Assembly: GCA_023014485.1 (NCBI GenBank)
Contig: JAJOZX010008848.1
Coordinates: forward strand, 23,501-87,500
DNA length: 64,000 nt
Source of the DNA: Bathynomus jamesi
Taxonomy: Eukaryota > Arthropoda > Malacostraca > Isopoda > Cirolanidae
Direction of reading: 5' to 3'
A program made the translations under genes and the position numbers. Positions 11,301 through 21,453 of this stretch are shown here, piece by piece (position 1 is the stretch's first letter; every line of letters starts with the position of its first letter). The notes under the pieces are model-generated. The model saw only the letters and a list, made by a program, of their open reading frames with translations, made no database searches and was not told the origin of the DNA.

Positions 11301-11376
11301 GAAGTAACCACCTGGGAATCGAACCCGGGATCTTCCGATTGCCGGTCAGACGCGATACCATTACACCATGGACTTC
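11301..11376 (-). tRNA. tRNA-like unit 7
   Basis: This is the last minus-strand unit. Its downstream flank is joined to the inverted part of the array near 11,498. Confidence 0.5.
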
Positions 11377-11671
11377 ACTCTTTCAAATGCCGTAATTCTT
11401 CTACATACTCGCAGAAACCAATGCCCCAAGGGGGCACCTCCCGCATGCCGTAACATTATATACATTCAACTGCAAAGAACACGCAGTATAAATAACGTTT
11501 TCTCTCTCTCGTCTTGCGCGGAATATCTCCTATACAAGCGTCGTTCTTTACGTTATTTATACTGCGTGTTCTTTGCAGTTGAATGTATATAATGTTACGG
11601 CATGCGGGAGGTGCCCCCTTGGGGCATTGGTTTCTGCGAGTATGTAGAAGAATTACGGCATTTGAAAGAGT

Positions 11672-11747
11672 GAAGTCCATGGTGTAATGGTATCGCGTCT
11701 GACCGGCAATCGGAAGATCCCGGGTTCGATTCCCAGGTGGTTACTTC
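11672..11747 (+). tRNA. tRNA-like unit 8 (inverted)
   Basis: Same core on the plus strand. The 3' end is followed within two bases by a T6 tract (11,750-11,755), the expected Pol III terminator. Confidence 0.5.
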
Positions 11748-11938
11748 ATTTTTTCATTTGTTCCGTTTTCTCTCTCTCGTCTTGCGCGGAATATCTCCTA
11801 TACAAGCGTCGTTCTTTACGTTATTTATACTGCGTGTTCTTTGCAGTTGAATGTATATAATGTTACGGCATGCGGGAGGTGCCCCTTGGGGCATTGGTTT
11901 CTGCGAGTATGTAGAAGAATTACGGCATTTGAAAGAGT

Positions 11939-12013
11939 GAAGTCCATGGTGTAATGGTATCGCGTCTGACCGGCAATCGGAAGATCCCGGTTCGATTCCC
12001 AGGTGGTTACTTC
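11939..12013 (+). tRNA. tRNA-like unit 9 (inverted, 1-nt deletion)
   Basis: Same core on the plus strand but 75 nt long. One G is missing from the T stem just before the B box, which weakens the T arm. A T6 tract follows. Confidence 0.45.
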
Positions 12014-13089
12014 ATTTTTTCATTTGTTCCGTTTTCTCTCTCTCGTCTTGCGCGGAATATCTCCTATACAAGCGTCGTTCTTTACGTTATATATATATAT
12101 ATATATATAATTTATTTGCTAAGATCAAAGTGAAAACTTAAATAGCTGCATGACAAAAAAAAATAATAATAATGAAATTCCATTACACAAATAAATATAG
12201 CTAATCAAAACATGTTGGTACATGTTTACAACCAAAACGCATTGAGCAATTGTAAATTAAAAGCTATTAAGGTTTTAATAAGTATACAAAGCCTAATATA
12301 TGATACTAAAAAATCAAAACCCTTTAGCATAACACTAGATTTAACCGGAGTGTTCTTAGCCATTTTATAAGGGGCTTTTGAAAATAAAAATTTAGAATTA
12401 GCTTACACAGAATGTATTCAAATATAAATTTCTGAAAAGAAATCAACAGTAATTAGTGATATGCAGGAAAAGCTCCTAGAAAGATCATGATGTGGGGAAT
12501 CATCATAAAATAACTATAATGCAAGATAGGAGGTTAAAGCTCCTATTAGGGGCTTTAACCTGAACCAATATAAAGTAGGCCTACATCATAAAAAAAGGAG
12601 TCGGAGTCGGTCCATTTTTACCGACTCCGACTCCTCTAGCAATGAATTTACTTCCGACTCCGACTCCACAGCCCTGCTCAGCACGCAAAACCACAAAATA
12701 ATAATGAAACTTTCTAGATATAAAGAACGGTCCGGATTTTGGAAAAGAGCCCAAAATAATCATCATCGGTTATAAGAAAGAAAGAAAAGTTTTAGACATT
12801 TGCATAACAATACATTAAGTCCACACAACCTAAAAAAGTAGAAATTTTGATAATGCCTTACTCTTTGAAGGAACTAAATCAATCACTTTCTCACAGTCAA
12901 CTTTCACTAAAATGTCTTTCTATACACATCAACATGAATGCCTCCAGGTGGTTTTATGTCAATAGACTGCGGTGCTTTGTTTTGATGTGTTTTTTGAAAA
13001 TGAACACTCACATGCAACTTGTGTCGATGAAATTGTTAGAAGGAGCTTGTAAGCTGCAAACAGGGTGACGTAAGATCTGCTATACATAC

Positions 13090-13740
13090 TGTATTATATC
13101 GTAGTAGACATTTTTACACACATGCTATGCAGTTTCTGCAGCTGTCTCTGCATCGTTTCCAGCTCTCCAATTTCTGTTTCAACTAGTGTCTGATAGTGTT
13201 CAGGCAGGGTTTTCTTAAATTTTGACCAATTTTTTGCAAAAGAGAGCAGTTCTTCTCTTAGACATTCAAAGTTAGTATCTGGAAAGTGCTGCTTCAATAA
13301 GGTAGACACCTTTTCTAGTGCAGGACTTGGTAAGTTGTTTGGTTCATTTATCTCATGATAATTGCGTGGATCAAAACAGGCAATGTCTACATAGAGCTCT
13401 CTATGTTTTTCAAATCTCCTGTCAGTACTTTGTACAGCTGTATCCATTATTAAATTGAAAATTTCAATCCCAAACTTTTCCAGTGCATGATGTGCATCAG
13501 TTGGTGCCTCATCAGCTGCTTCTTCACCTAGCAGGCTAGCATCTTTTTCTTCCTCCAGGGACGGATAACAGGGAGTGAAATTCCAAGAAAAAAATCACAA
13601 TTTGCCAATTGAAGTTTTTCATTTTGAGATTTGACAAATTTGTCTGCACTGGCTTTAATAGATTCAAAATCGTGCCTAACTGACTTGAGACAAGTCTTGC
13701 TTAGACTGCCTTGAAATGTAAGCACTTAGTAAACTAACGC
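13090..13740 (-). pseudogene. hAT-like transposase fragment (ZMYM1/DUF4371 type)
   Basis: Minus-strand segments 13,725-13,528 and 13,447-13,094 resemble the C-terminal half of hAT-derived proteins often annotated as ZMYM1-like. They include an N-terminal helical stretch, then DTAVQSTDRRFEKH, then DPRNYHEIN and LREELLSFAKNW. A frameshift lies between them near 13,450-13,530. No zinc finger or first catalytic Asp is present, so it is a decayed fragment. The family assignment rests on recognition of the sequence pattern only. Confidence 0.6.
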
Positions 13741-13888
13741 ATTGCAGTCAGAAATGATGGTCCTACAGCACCTACTGGGTAGCTCAGTCAGTTTACTATT
13801 AATTTTTTTTTTCCATTTGCCCCACCGGCCCACTGGCTTACCAACCCATCGGGAAAATTCTCGAACTCCAGATAGGCCAGTTCGTCAC

Positions 13889-13892
<4 letters not shown>

Positions 13893-13927
<35 letters not shown>
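13893..13927. repeat. (AGT)n microsatellite
   Basis: About eleven uninterrupted copies of the trinucleotide. A tract of the same motif lies at 59,471-59,506. The surrounding 13,745-14,400 is AT-rich and holds no gene I can support. Confidence 0.95.
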
Positions 13928-14366
13928 TGCAAAAAACCTCAGAAAATAAAGCAAAATGAAATGGACTTCTTTTTTAGCTTCAGTAACACTTTACAATAAA
14001 TGCATTAATTTAAATAATAGTGCGACTTCTTGTAAAAATGAAGGCTACATATTAACATTCTGAAGCTTTTACTTTTTTTTTTTATAATTTTAACTTTTTA
14101 ACTTTACATTTATTTACCTTTTAGTTTTAATGTTTTACATTTTCTTAGCCACTTTTTATAATTTTTTAAGTTTATTTTAAGTTGTTATTAAGCAATTTGT
14201 AGTTTGTATGTGATTTGGAATTTTATTGTTTTAGCCCTGAAGATGGAATTAGTGCATTCCGAAACGTTGGTACTATTAAACCTTGAAGGATGTTTGTATT
14301 TTCTCTGGTGTTCCTGTTTATTATTAAACTGCGTTTTCCGCGCCACCAATCAATAGCCGATATATA

Positions 14367-14400
<34 letters not shown>

Positions 14401-14401
<1 letters not shown>

Positions 14402-14794
14402 GCGTTCATAAAAGATCTGAACCACTTGATTCGTTAATATTTTTCATACTAAATAAGATAAAGCATGAAACATGTGTAGGCGATAGAGCAACTAATAAAG
14501 TTTTTTTTTTGTACAAGACCAAGGTTGTACAACATCCATGAACTACAAATCAGGATCAGGGATGCACTAGCGATGGTCGATGATGGCTTGCTTGAACGCA
14601 CATGGCGAGAAATTGAATATCGATTGGATGTTGTACGGGCGACCAATGGCGCACATGTGACATGTTGAAGTTTATTAAACATGTATGTAAAACGTTTAGC
14701 TCTGCGGAGTCACATGGATAAACTTGTTTCTTTGTATGTTATTAGGTTATCATATTAATAAAGATTGAAATCGTTCAGATCTTTTATGAACACC

Positions 14795-14796
<2 letters not shown>
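14401..14796 (+). mobile_element. Tc1/mariner-type MITE with a transposase remnant
   Basis: Imperfect terminal inverted repeats containing gttcataaaagatctgaac (left, 14,404) and its complement (right, 14,773-14,792) enclose about 400 bp. Both ends abut (TA)n tracts, as expected for insertion at TA. Inside, 14,529-14,668 on the plus strand encodes the last part of a mariner/IS630-like transposase, including WREIEYRLDVVRATNGAH followed by a stop. The rest of the transposase is deleted. Confidence 0.75.
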
Positions 14797-14832
<36 letters not shown>

Positions 14833-14839
<7 letters not shown>

Positions 14840-15022
14840 AAGAACGACGCTTGTGTAGAAGAGCGTTCCGCACAAGATAAGGAGGGAGAACGAACAAATG
14901 AAAAATGAGGTACCACCCTCATTTTTCATTTGTTCGTTCTCCCTCCTTATCTTGTGCGGAACTCTCTTCTACACAAGCGTCGTTCTTACATTAATTATAC
15001 TGTGTGTTGTTTGCAGTTAAAA

Positions 15023-15035
<13 letters not shown>
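14833..15035. repeat. Fold-back relative of the tRNA-like unit
   Basis: A large imperfect palindrome has arms at about 14,836-14,915 and 14,917-14,995, then a tail ending at a (TA)n tract. The arms match the flank of the 268-bp units: gaacgacgcttgt, then a ttccgc.caaga motif, then caaatgaaaaa. At the centre only the short end of the tRNA-like core (gaggtaccacc) remains. It is therefore a diverged member of the same family with the tRNA-like body lost. Confidence 0.75.
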
Positions 15036-15054
<19 letters not shown>

Positions 15055-15497
15055 CAGACATGGGGCTTCGGCCTCGGCCTCGAGGCCAGCTGAAAAGTGG
15101 AAAGGCCTCGTGACTTTCGTGAGACCTTAGGGAATCCTGATTTGTTTTGTTATGTAATTTTCAATCCCCGGTAGCGTTAGGGTGGATATTCTTCAGGTGG
15201 GCGCGCTGGGGTGGATATTCTTCAGGTGAGGACCATGACCTGACAGGTGACCACAAAAATTTTTAAAAAATATATATAAAATAAATTGAAAAATAAAAAT
15301 TGTAAGAGGAGCATACAAATTTATAAGGGAAAATTACCCAAGTTTTAGTTTCGTGAAATAATTTTCACACACATATATACCGACTATGCTTCAATTTAAA
15401 TCAAGTTTTGGACGAAAAGTAAACAGGTTGAGTATGCACCCGTTCAAGCATGTTTCAGCTGGTCTACAAGTACAATCTCTAAAATTATCAAAGAACG

Positions 15498-15578
15498 TGT
15501 GTGAAAGTGGTAGAGGTCATTCTGTATAAGGTTTTAAATTAAAACCTTATACAGAATGACCTCTACCACTTTCACACA
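15498..15578. repeat. Perfect 81-bp palindrome
   Basis: Two 40-bp arms (15,498-15,537 and 15,539-15,578) are exact complements around a single central A. It lies at the left edge of the AAATAC-rich repeat region. A perfect palindrome of this length is either very young or a fold-over artefact. Confidence 0.9.
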
Positions 15579-15579
15579 A

Positions 15580-16239
15580 TTGCCCAAATACAAATATAGA
15601 TACAAATACACTATTTTTTTTACGGCCAAATTCAAATACAGATACAAATATTCGAATTTATAAATCCCCAAATACAAATATAAATACAAATATGAAGCTT
15701 GAAATACAAATAAAATGCAAATACAATTTTTACTGTATTTGCAAATTTCGTACCAATTTCATCCTAAATATAAACGGATAATATTTACTTGACTTCGGCT
15801 ACCCCTCAAGTAAGACAATACTGGTATAGTACTTATTGTATAAAACTTAACATTGCAATACTTTGGCTCTTATCAAAGTAGACTTCATTTTCACACCAAG
15901 GCAAGAAAAGTAACAAATTCCTCTTGTTTATTATTTTTATTAGAGAAAATTATTTCACACTTCTTGATATTTCTGCACTTTTGCATAATTAAAGAAAATA
16001 AATTCATATTTCTCAATGTTTGATTTTTACTGTTCATATCAATTTGTAGTTATATGCACAGTTATATTACATTAGTGTATTTGACTGTATTTGAAGCAAA
16101 TACGGCAAATAAAAGCTCAAATACAAATTCAAATACAAATATGCAGCTTTTTAAATTCTCAAATACAAATACAAATGCAAATATCCATTTTTGTGTATTT
16201 GTAAATACAAATACAAATACGTATTTGACCCCATCCCTG
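15580..16239. mobile_element. AAATAC-rich non-autonomous element (hAT-like ends)
   Basis: Both ends are made of degenerate caaatacaaatac repeats. The right end terminates tttgaccccatccctg at 16,239, a form common at hAT termini. The left end is less clear because the perfect palindrome sits there. A candidate duplication, gttttaa, occurs at both sides, but this is weak. There is no coding capacity. Confidence 0.5.
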
Positions 16240-16877
16240 GTTTTAATCTTTAAAATTAAAAATCCTAGTACCTGAAGTATACTATTTCGTGGGCAACAGA
16301 AATTCAAAAATTATTTTTATTCAAAACTTATTATTGTTGTAGGCGAATTAAAAAAAAGTCTAACATTGTTGAAAATAGCGATTGGAACATGCTGAGAATT
16401 GGATCTGTTCAAGATTATCATCGATCGTTCCCATTGGGTTTGGTGCACCATTAAACTTAATCAATGGTTTTTTGGTGAACCTTTGTAGTTATAGGACGTA
16501 CTTAGAATTGCTTGAAAACAAAGAGTTTAAATTAGATTACTGAAACCAGTTAGTTTAAGGCTTGGTTATACAATTTACACCTTGATTGTGGAACCACCAA
16601 ACTTAATAGTCCACTTTTCTTACATTAAGTGCAGAGTCTAAGTGTTACATCAAAGGGCCAGGCTTTGCTTGGCTAAGGCTTGGTCAAGTAGGCCTAGGCC
16701 CATATACTGAGATTCATACCTAAAACTTCTATCGATTGTTAATTACGATTTAGACATTATCACTTTCTAATTGTAACCTTCTAGTCTCTGAATAGGATAG
16801 GTCCATTGTGTTAGGGGTCCTCGGCTCCGCTCGGGCTTTTGCCTAGGCTGAGTTCTGGGGATTCGCCTAGTTCCGAT
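16240..16877. other. Gene-free interval, probably including the 5' UTR of the I-type element
   Basis: There is no convincing coding region. The GC-richer stretch from about 16,800 to 16,877, just before the ORF1 start, is likely the 5' UTR of the retrotransposon that follows. Confidence 0.4.
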
Positions 16878-17002
16878 ATGGCTACCAGTTCGGATCTCGA
16901 GAGGTTGCGAAGTAAAAGGTTGCATGAATCTGATTCAGAGGAGGATGTCTCTCTTGCTCCATCGGTTATTCGGGCTCTTTCTCCTTTACGTTCGCCCCCA
17001 CC
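16878..17002 (+). pseudogene. ORF1 N-terminal part of the I-type retrotransposon
   Basis: The ATG at 16,878 opens MATSSDLERLRSKRLHESDS, a low-complexity acidic start common in gag-like ORF1 proteins. The frame runs into the hAT TIR at 17,003. When the hAT and one copy of its 8-bp duplication are removed, the frame continues at 18,300 through SPPPKVRSREVDG to the stop at 18,502. Confidence 0.65.
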
Positions 17003-18291
17003 TAGGGTTGCCAGATTTGCCAAATAGAAATACAGGACACCCTGTTCAAATTTAAATTCAAATGATTTCTAATTTGCATATACATACGTAAATTGAGATA
17101 AAATAATATTACTGCATGGGACAAACTTATATACTAAAAAATATTGGTAACACCGTCATCTGGGTTAAATTAAAAACTTAATCAGCTTAACTTTACGCAG
17201 GCGAGACCCTGTTACCAAAATATTAATTTCTTATCTAAGTAAAATATAAGTAAATCACATACCTTTAATTATATTTGGTAATTATGTGTTTTAAGTAACT
17301 CAGTCATTTTACACACCAAAATACATTTTTCTAGTAGTATTTGATGTGATTTGTTCAAATATGACCTCCATTTCCGTCGGAAATGAGATCCAACAAAGTT
17401 ATAGTCCAACAAAGTTATAGTACTTTGAAGTTTGGCTCATTTTCAAGGGAAATGGAAGTCAAAATCTAAGCAAAACACCAAATATTACTAGGAAAATGTA
17501 TTTTGGTATTAATTAACCTAACTTTACCTAACCTAACCCTGGCTAACCTAGCCTAACCCTGGCTAACCTAGCCTAGAGTATATTAAATCCTCAAAATAAT
17601 ATTCACACCGTTCACATGTCATCGCCACAAACATCTATCAAAAACTAATAGAAGTAGACTAGCAACTTAAAAGGCCTAAGAACTTAAAAAATCTAGCTCA
17701 TATATCATGTTCTCATGACGTCACCAATCAAAATATTGGAAGGACGGGAAAAAAAATGCAAAAATGTCATAATATTCAAATGTATATAATTTAAGTACGC
17801 ATCTGCGAGCATAGTGACTTATATGAAAATGATGAAAAAATTATGCTTTAATATTTTATAATTATATTTGCTTTTGATATTCTGAGTGTGATAAAACTCA
17901 TATTAACCTTATATTTCACTGATGACTTGGTTCTCCTTAACAGGTCCTTGTTTTGCAGAACTTGCTTATAAAATTCCTTGCACTGGCAGTCAATGTTCCA
18001 CTTACATTGTAACATAACTTCTACTGTGGTCACATCCAACTTATTTCGTTCTTTTGTCTATTGAACATTCATTAACGAGAAAACATGCTCAATATTAGCA
18101 TTATGAGTACAAGTAGTACAAATAAAAATATTGAAAATTCCAAATCGTACAGCTCTAAACTGCTAAATTTTGCAATTTATTTAAAAAAAATCTTAATACA
18201 GGACATTTAAGGCGTCCTGATAAAGTCAACACAGGACAAAATCATTAAATACAGGACATGTCTTGTATATACGGGATGCCTGGCAACCCTA
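17003..18291 (-). mobile_element. hAT element inside retrotransposon ORF1
   Basis: The ends are tagggttgccag at 17,003 and the complement ctggcaacccta at 18,291. The flanking 8-mers cccccacc and ccccgacc match at 7 of 8 bases, consistent with a hAT duplication. On the minus strand, 18,100-17,848 encodes the C-terminal dimerisation region of a hAT transposase (ANIEHVFSLMN..., KERNKLDVTTVEVML, then DLLRRTKSSVKYK). A TAG replaces the usual Trp codon of this motif. The rest of the transposase is deleted. A small fold-back sequence lies at 17,320-17,510. Confidence 0.8.
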
Positions 18292-18299
18292 CCCCGACC

Positions 18300-18502
18300 A
18301 AAGGTTAGGAGTAGAGAGGTGGATGGGTCTTGTGATGCTGGTGTGGTTGGGGGAGATGTTTCTACCCAATCTGGTCTCCAGGGACTGGGCAATGTTGGGC
18401 CTAGCCAGGCTCCTCCTACTGGGCCTATGGCCCGTGTAGATTCAGAGTTCTCAGACCCAGTGAGGGCATCCTTTTTATATAGAATTACTCCCAAGAAATA
18501 AG
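18300..18502 (+). pseudogene. ORF1 continuation after the hAT
   Basis: Gly/Pro/Ser-rich sequence continues ORF1 of the I-type element and ends FLYRITPKK before a stop. The downstream ORF1 part, with a different frame, resumes only at about 20,400 after inserted sequence. Confidence 0.55.
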
Positions 18503-19175
18503 ATATCTCTTTTGCATAAAGACCTTTGGCCTTTAGCATAGCACTAAGGGATTCACCTTTCTATGGGTTGGGTATGTAGGCACCAGTCTTCCAAAGATGC
18601 TCTGGCACGGTTAGTGATGCGAGTCATTTTTTTTTGTTTTTTTTGTCATTTTTTTTGTTTAAAACGAAGGTAGTCTGTTTTTTTTTGTTTTTATTATTTT
18701 TTATTATTTTAAACATTCCATATTTTTCTTCCTTTAATCTAATAAGTATATTAGTATTACCTATAATTTACTATACTACCATGCTTATACGGTTATACCT
18801 AGTATATATAGTCATCTTTTAGAAAAATTGAATCACGCAAAAAGTATATAATAGAAATGAAAAACAAACCCTCATTTTTTATATGTATATATATTTTTTA
18901 ACTAGAACATAAAACATTCTTCCTCATTTCAAACAATATACATAATTGTGATTGGCAAGAGTATATATATTCCAGATAGAAAAGGAAAATATTTCACTTT
19001 TTTTAACCTTTTTGTTAACCTAATGTTGTTTAACCTTCATTTCCATGGAAGAATCATCGCTAGATTGGGTAGAGCATATATGCTAGTTTCAATATCACAG
19101 GTACTGGTATAATATACATAATAAAAAATACATAATACTAGTATAAAACAATATATATAATTGTGATTGGCAAGA

Positions 19176-19181
19176 ATACCA

Positions 19182-19240
<59 letters not shown>
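19176..19240. repeat. (TA)n microsatellite
   Basis: About 30 uninterrupted TA dinucleotides end directly at the left TIR of the MITE at 19,241. Confidence 0.95.
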
Positions 19241-19244
<4 letters not shown>

Positions 19245-19460
19245 GAACCAAATGTAGGTGGACAGTAAATGATAACGTTTATTTTGAGAATATATATTTA
19301 ATTTTTTTATACTATAATACAAAATAAAATTTAAATAAATTTAGTTATAATATTTAATATAATATAACACAAACACCATAGTTATAATGAACACCATAGT
19401 TATAATATAATATAACACAAACCGTATTCAACCTACTGTCCACCTACTTTTGGTTCACCG
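19241..19460. mobile_element. 220-bp Tc1/mariner-type MITE
   Basis: The terminal inverted repeat gggtgaaccaaatgtaggtg on the left pairs with ccacctacttttggttcacc on the right. TA lies on both sides and there is no coding capacity. It interrupts the second copy of the local duplication. Confidence 0.85.
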
Positions 19461-20399
19461 TGTATATATTTCCAAATAGAAAAATAAAAAAAATAAAAAT
19501 ATTCATCTCTTTCTTTAACCTTTGTGTTAACCTAATGCTGTTTAACTTTCATTATCTGATTCTATTTCCATTGAAGAATCATTATACTAGATTGATTAGA
19601 GCATATAGTTTCAATATCACAGGTACTGGTACTTATTGCAGATTTGGATGTTGATGAAGCCAATGTAGCACCATGTTTTACTTCACTTTCTTGGAATTTT
19701 GCATTTTGGGATATAAATATTAGCTTTGCTGCTCTGTGCTTAATCAGTTTCTTTTGGCTGTATGGATATTACTGTATGTGCTAAATGATCTCAGAGGTAA
19801 TGAAAGGGCAAAATAGAGGTGGATGAGTTTGTGTAGGTATATATGTGAGTATGCGTGCGTATGTATCTGGAATTCTGGATGTATGCATATGTATGGGGTA
19901 TATAATAGATATAAATATGTGTATATAAGTATTTATGTATATATTGGTATATATGTATATGGGTGTATGTGTATGTATATATATGGATTGTCTCGGGGGG
20001 GAAAATATGTCATCGTGGGTCTAAAGGATAGTTAAGTGAGAGATTCAAAATCCGAGGCATGGATGGGAGAGTCCTGGAAAGGTTGGACAATGGGCAGTCA
20101 GCTCCCAGCCAGTGTTCTCGCAAGTTTAACGGATCTCAAGATACAAGACTTTCAGTGCAAGAAACAGGCCAGTTTTTTTCTGTAAATAGGCTGAAAAGGC
20201 CATTCTATACTGGTACCATATGGCCTATTTTATTATTTATTTATTTATTTTTATAATACTGTATATATCATTGCAAAAGTATACCTTATAATTAAATTGG
20301 CAATATCTATATTAATTATTAAAAAAAACAAAAAAAACAATAAAAAATAAAAAAAACAACATCGACATAAAAAAAATTGTTTTTTAACATCACTAGGCA

Positions 20400-21310
20400 C
20401 GGTACAAATAAAAACTACCTCTGCCCTTCCCTCCCAGTTTTTGGGAACTCCCTGAAAGTTGGGCCCATGGGAGGTGGATTGCTCTTTAGTTAACGACACT
20501 CATATTGTGCATGGTGTTATAGGACCTATAGATTTGGAGGAAGATCTACTAACTATTAAGGATGAGTTAATTCATAATGATTATCCAGTAGCAAATGTCA
20601 GTAGACTTACAAAAAGAACAGGTTCAACATATGTTCCAATTCAATGGGTTAAAGTCTCTTTCAATGCACAAGTTCTTCCAGTAAAGATCTATATAGCTTA
20701 TATACCATATAGAGTTTGTCAGTTTATTCCACATCCAGTTCAATGTTTTAATTGCCAGGTATTTGGTCATATGGCTAAGTCCTGTAGGTCAAAAACAGTG
20801 AGATGTGTTTATTGCTCTGGAAGTCATGTTGTCTCCTCTTGTCCAAAGACTACTAAAATTTGTGCTAATTGTTCAGGTCCCCATACAGCTAGCTTCAGTG
20901 GCTGCTCCTACTTTAGAACAGTACAGGAAATAGAGAGGCTCAAACTAACATCTAATCTCTCTTATAGTGAAGCTAGATCTGTTCTTCGAAATCAGGACTC
21001 TACTGTAGCCTCGGAAAGAACATTTAAAAGTAGTGACTTTCCTGTTCTACCAAAACCTATAGTGTCAAGAGAGGAAACTCAAGGCTTGGATGTGGTGGAT
21101 CCCTCTCCCCTCCTTCAGAATTCTTGGAGTGGGGTTGTGAGGGGAAGACCTGGCTTGACTATGGCAATGTCCCAAGGGCCACCTGGGGTAGGGGTGGATG
21201 GTGGGGCTGCGGTCCCTGAACCCTCTACCCCTTTTGGACCTATAGCTGTCATCAGACATCATGAAAGTTCTATGTTTAAGTTTATTCAGCTTCACCCTTC
21301 AGAGTGGTAG
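20400..21310 (+). pseudogene. ORF1 (gag-like) with three CCHC zinc knuckles
   Basis: The open stretch 20,459-21,310 encodes a nucleic-acid-binding protein of the jockey/I ORF1 type. The sequence before it (20,405-20,458, YLCPSLPVFGNSLKVG) is in the same frame and belongs to the domain. After a globular region come three knuckles: CFNCQVFGHMAKSC, CVYCSGSHVVSSC and CANCSGPHTASFSGC. The C-terminal part is Pro/Gly-rich. The protein would coat the retrotransposon RNA. The first methionine at 20,465 is internal. Confidence 0.75.
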
Positions 21311-21453
21311 TAGTCTCTCCAAGAAAACTTTGAGTACTTTATCCAATTTTGTTTCTTTATTTAATGACGCTTTTCACACTGACCTCAAAACTGACCAGCT
21401 GACAAAATTCCTTGATAAACTGAAACCTAAGCCTATACCCAAACAGAAACATC

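Larger units (their letters stand above)
9583..12090. repeat. 268-bp tandem array of tRNA-like units, inverted at about 11,498
   Basis: Seven units in minus orientation (period 267-268 bp) run from about 9,583 to 11,498 and are nearly identical. At about 11,498 the array flips, and two units follow in plus orientation to about 12,090. (TA)n tracts border the array at 9,556-9,588 and 12,089-12,109. Each unit contains a 75-76-nt tRNA-like core, a T6 tract just after its 3' end, and conserved flanks. The near identity suggests recent amplification or gene conversion. Confidence 0.9.
9231..12676. mobile_element. hAT element with GAGTCGG-rich ends, carrying a tRNA-like array
   Basis: Terminal inverted repeats start cagggctgtggagtcgg at 9,231 and end with the complementary form at 12,676. 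Both ends contain several copies of ctccgactccgact or its complement. A perfect 8-bp target duplication, ctcagcac, flanks it (9,223-9,230 and 12,677-12,684), as expected for hAT. The interior has no intact transposase, although 12,160-12,520 may be an eroded transposase remnant. Most of the interior is the 268-bp tRNA-like array. The hAT landed in the right arm of the surrounding MITE. Confidence 0.85.
8574..12751. mobile_element. Long-TIR MITE (MULE-like?) split by a hAT
   Basis: An inverted repeat of about 140 bp has its left arm at 8,574-8,713. Its right arm is 9,160-9,230 continued at 12,685-12,751, the rest being displaced by a hAT insertion. The ends read ggatcttttccaaaatccgg on the left and the complementary form on the right. 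An 8-bp direct repeat, caaaataa, lies outside both ends (8,566-8,573 and 12,752-12,759). Without the hAT it is about 0.7 kb with no coding capacity and contains a short CCTAA run near 8,788. Long TIRs with an 8-9 bp duplication would fit a Mutator-like or hAT-like MITE. The superfamily is not settled. Confidence 0.75.
18935..19640. repeat. Diverged direct duplication split by a MITE
   Basis: The segment at 18,935-19,110 (gtgattggcaaga, then taacctttttgttaaccta, then tttcaatatcacaggtactgg) recurs at 19,147-19,190 plus 19,460-19,640. The second copy is opened by a (TA)n tract and a 220-bp MITE. Confidence 0.75.
18510..20395. other. AT-rich insertion region within ORF1
   Basis: This interval holds T-rich low-complexity DNA (18,628-18,720), a diverged direct duplication (about 18,935-19,110 and 19,147-19,640), a 64-bp (TA)n tract, a small mariner-type MITE and purine/pyrimidine-biased sequence near 19,830-20,000. 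I see no gene. Confidence 0.6.

Noticed and set aside
9761..11592. Series of identical 64-residue ORFs
   Set aside because: They start within the tRNA-like cores and run across noncoding spacers. The repeat is explained by tRNA-like units.
9694..12013. Functional tRNA-Ala(GGC) gene cluster
   Set aside because: Position 33 is not U, the acceptor stem needs a bulge and eukaryotes normally decode Ala with AGC, so I call them tRNA-like.
9583..12090. CRISPR array
   Set aside because: The repeats are 268 bp with no unique spacers, there are no cas genes and the sequence is eukaryotic.
18207..18539. 110-residue minus-strand ORF
   Set aside because: It crosses the hAT end and overlaps the plus-strand retrotransposon ORF1, whose frame is restored by removing the hAT.
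19095..19322. ORFs rich in YIYIYI near (TA)n tracts, here and at 14,290, 56,520, 57,870 and 63,692
   Set aside because: They are translations of TA microsatellites.
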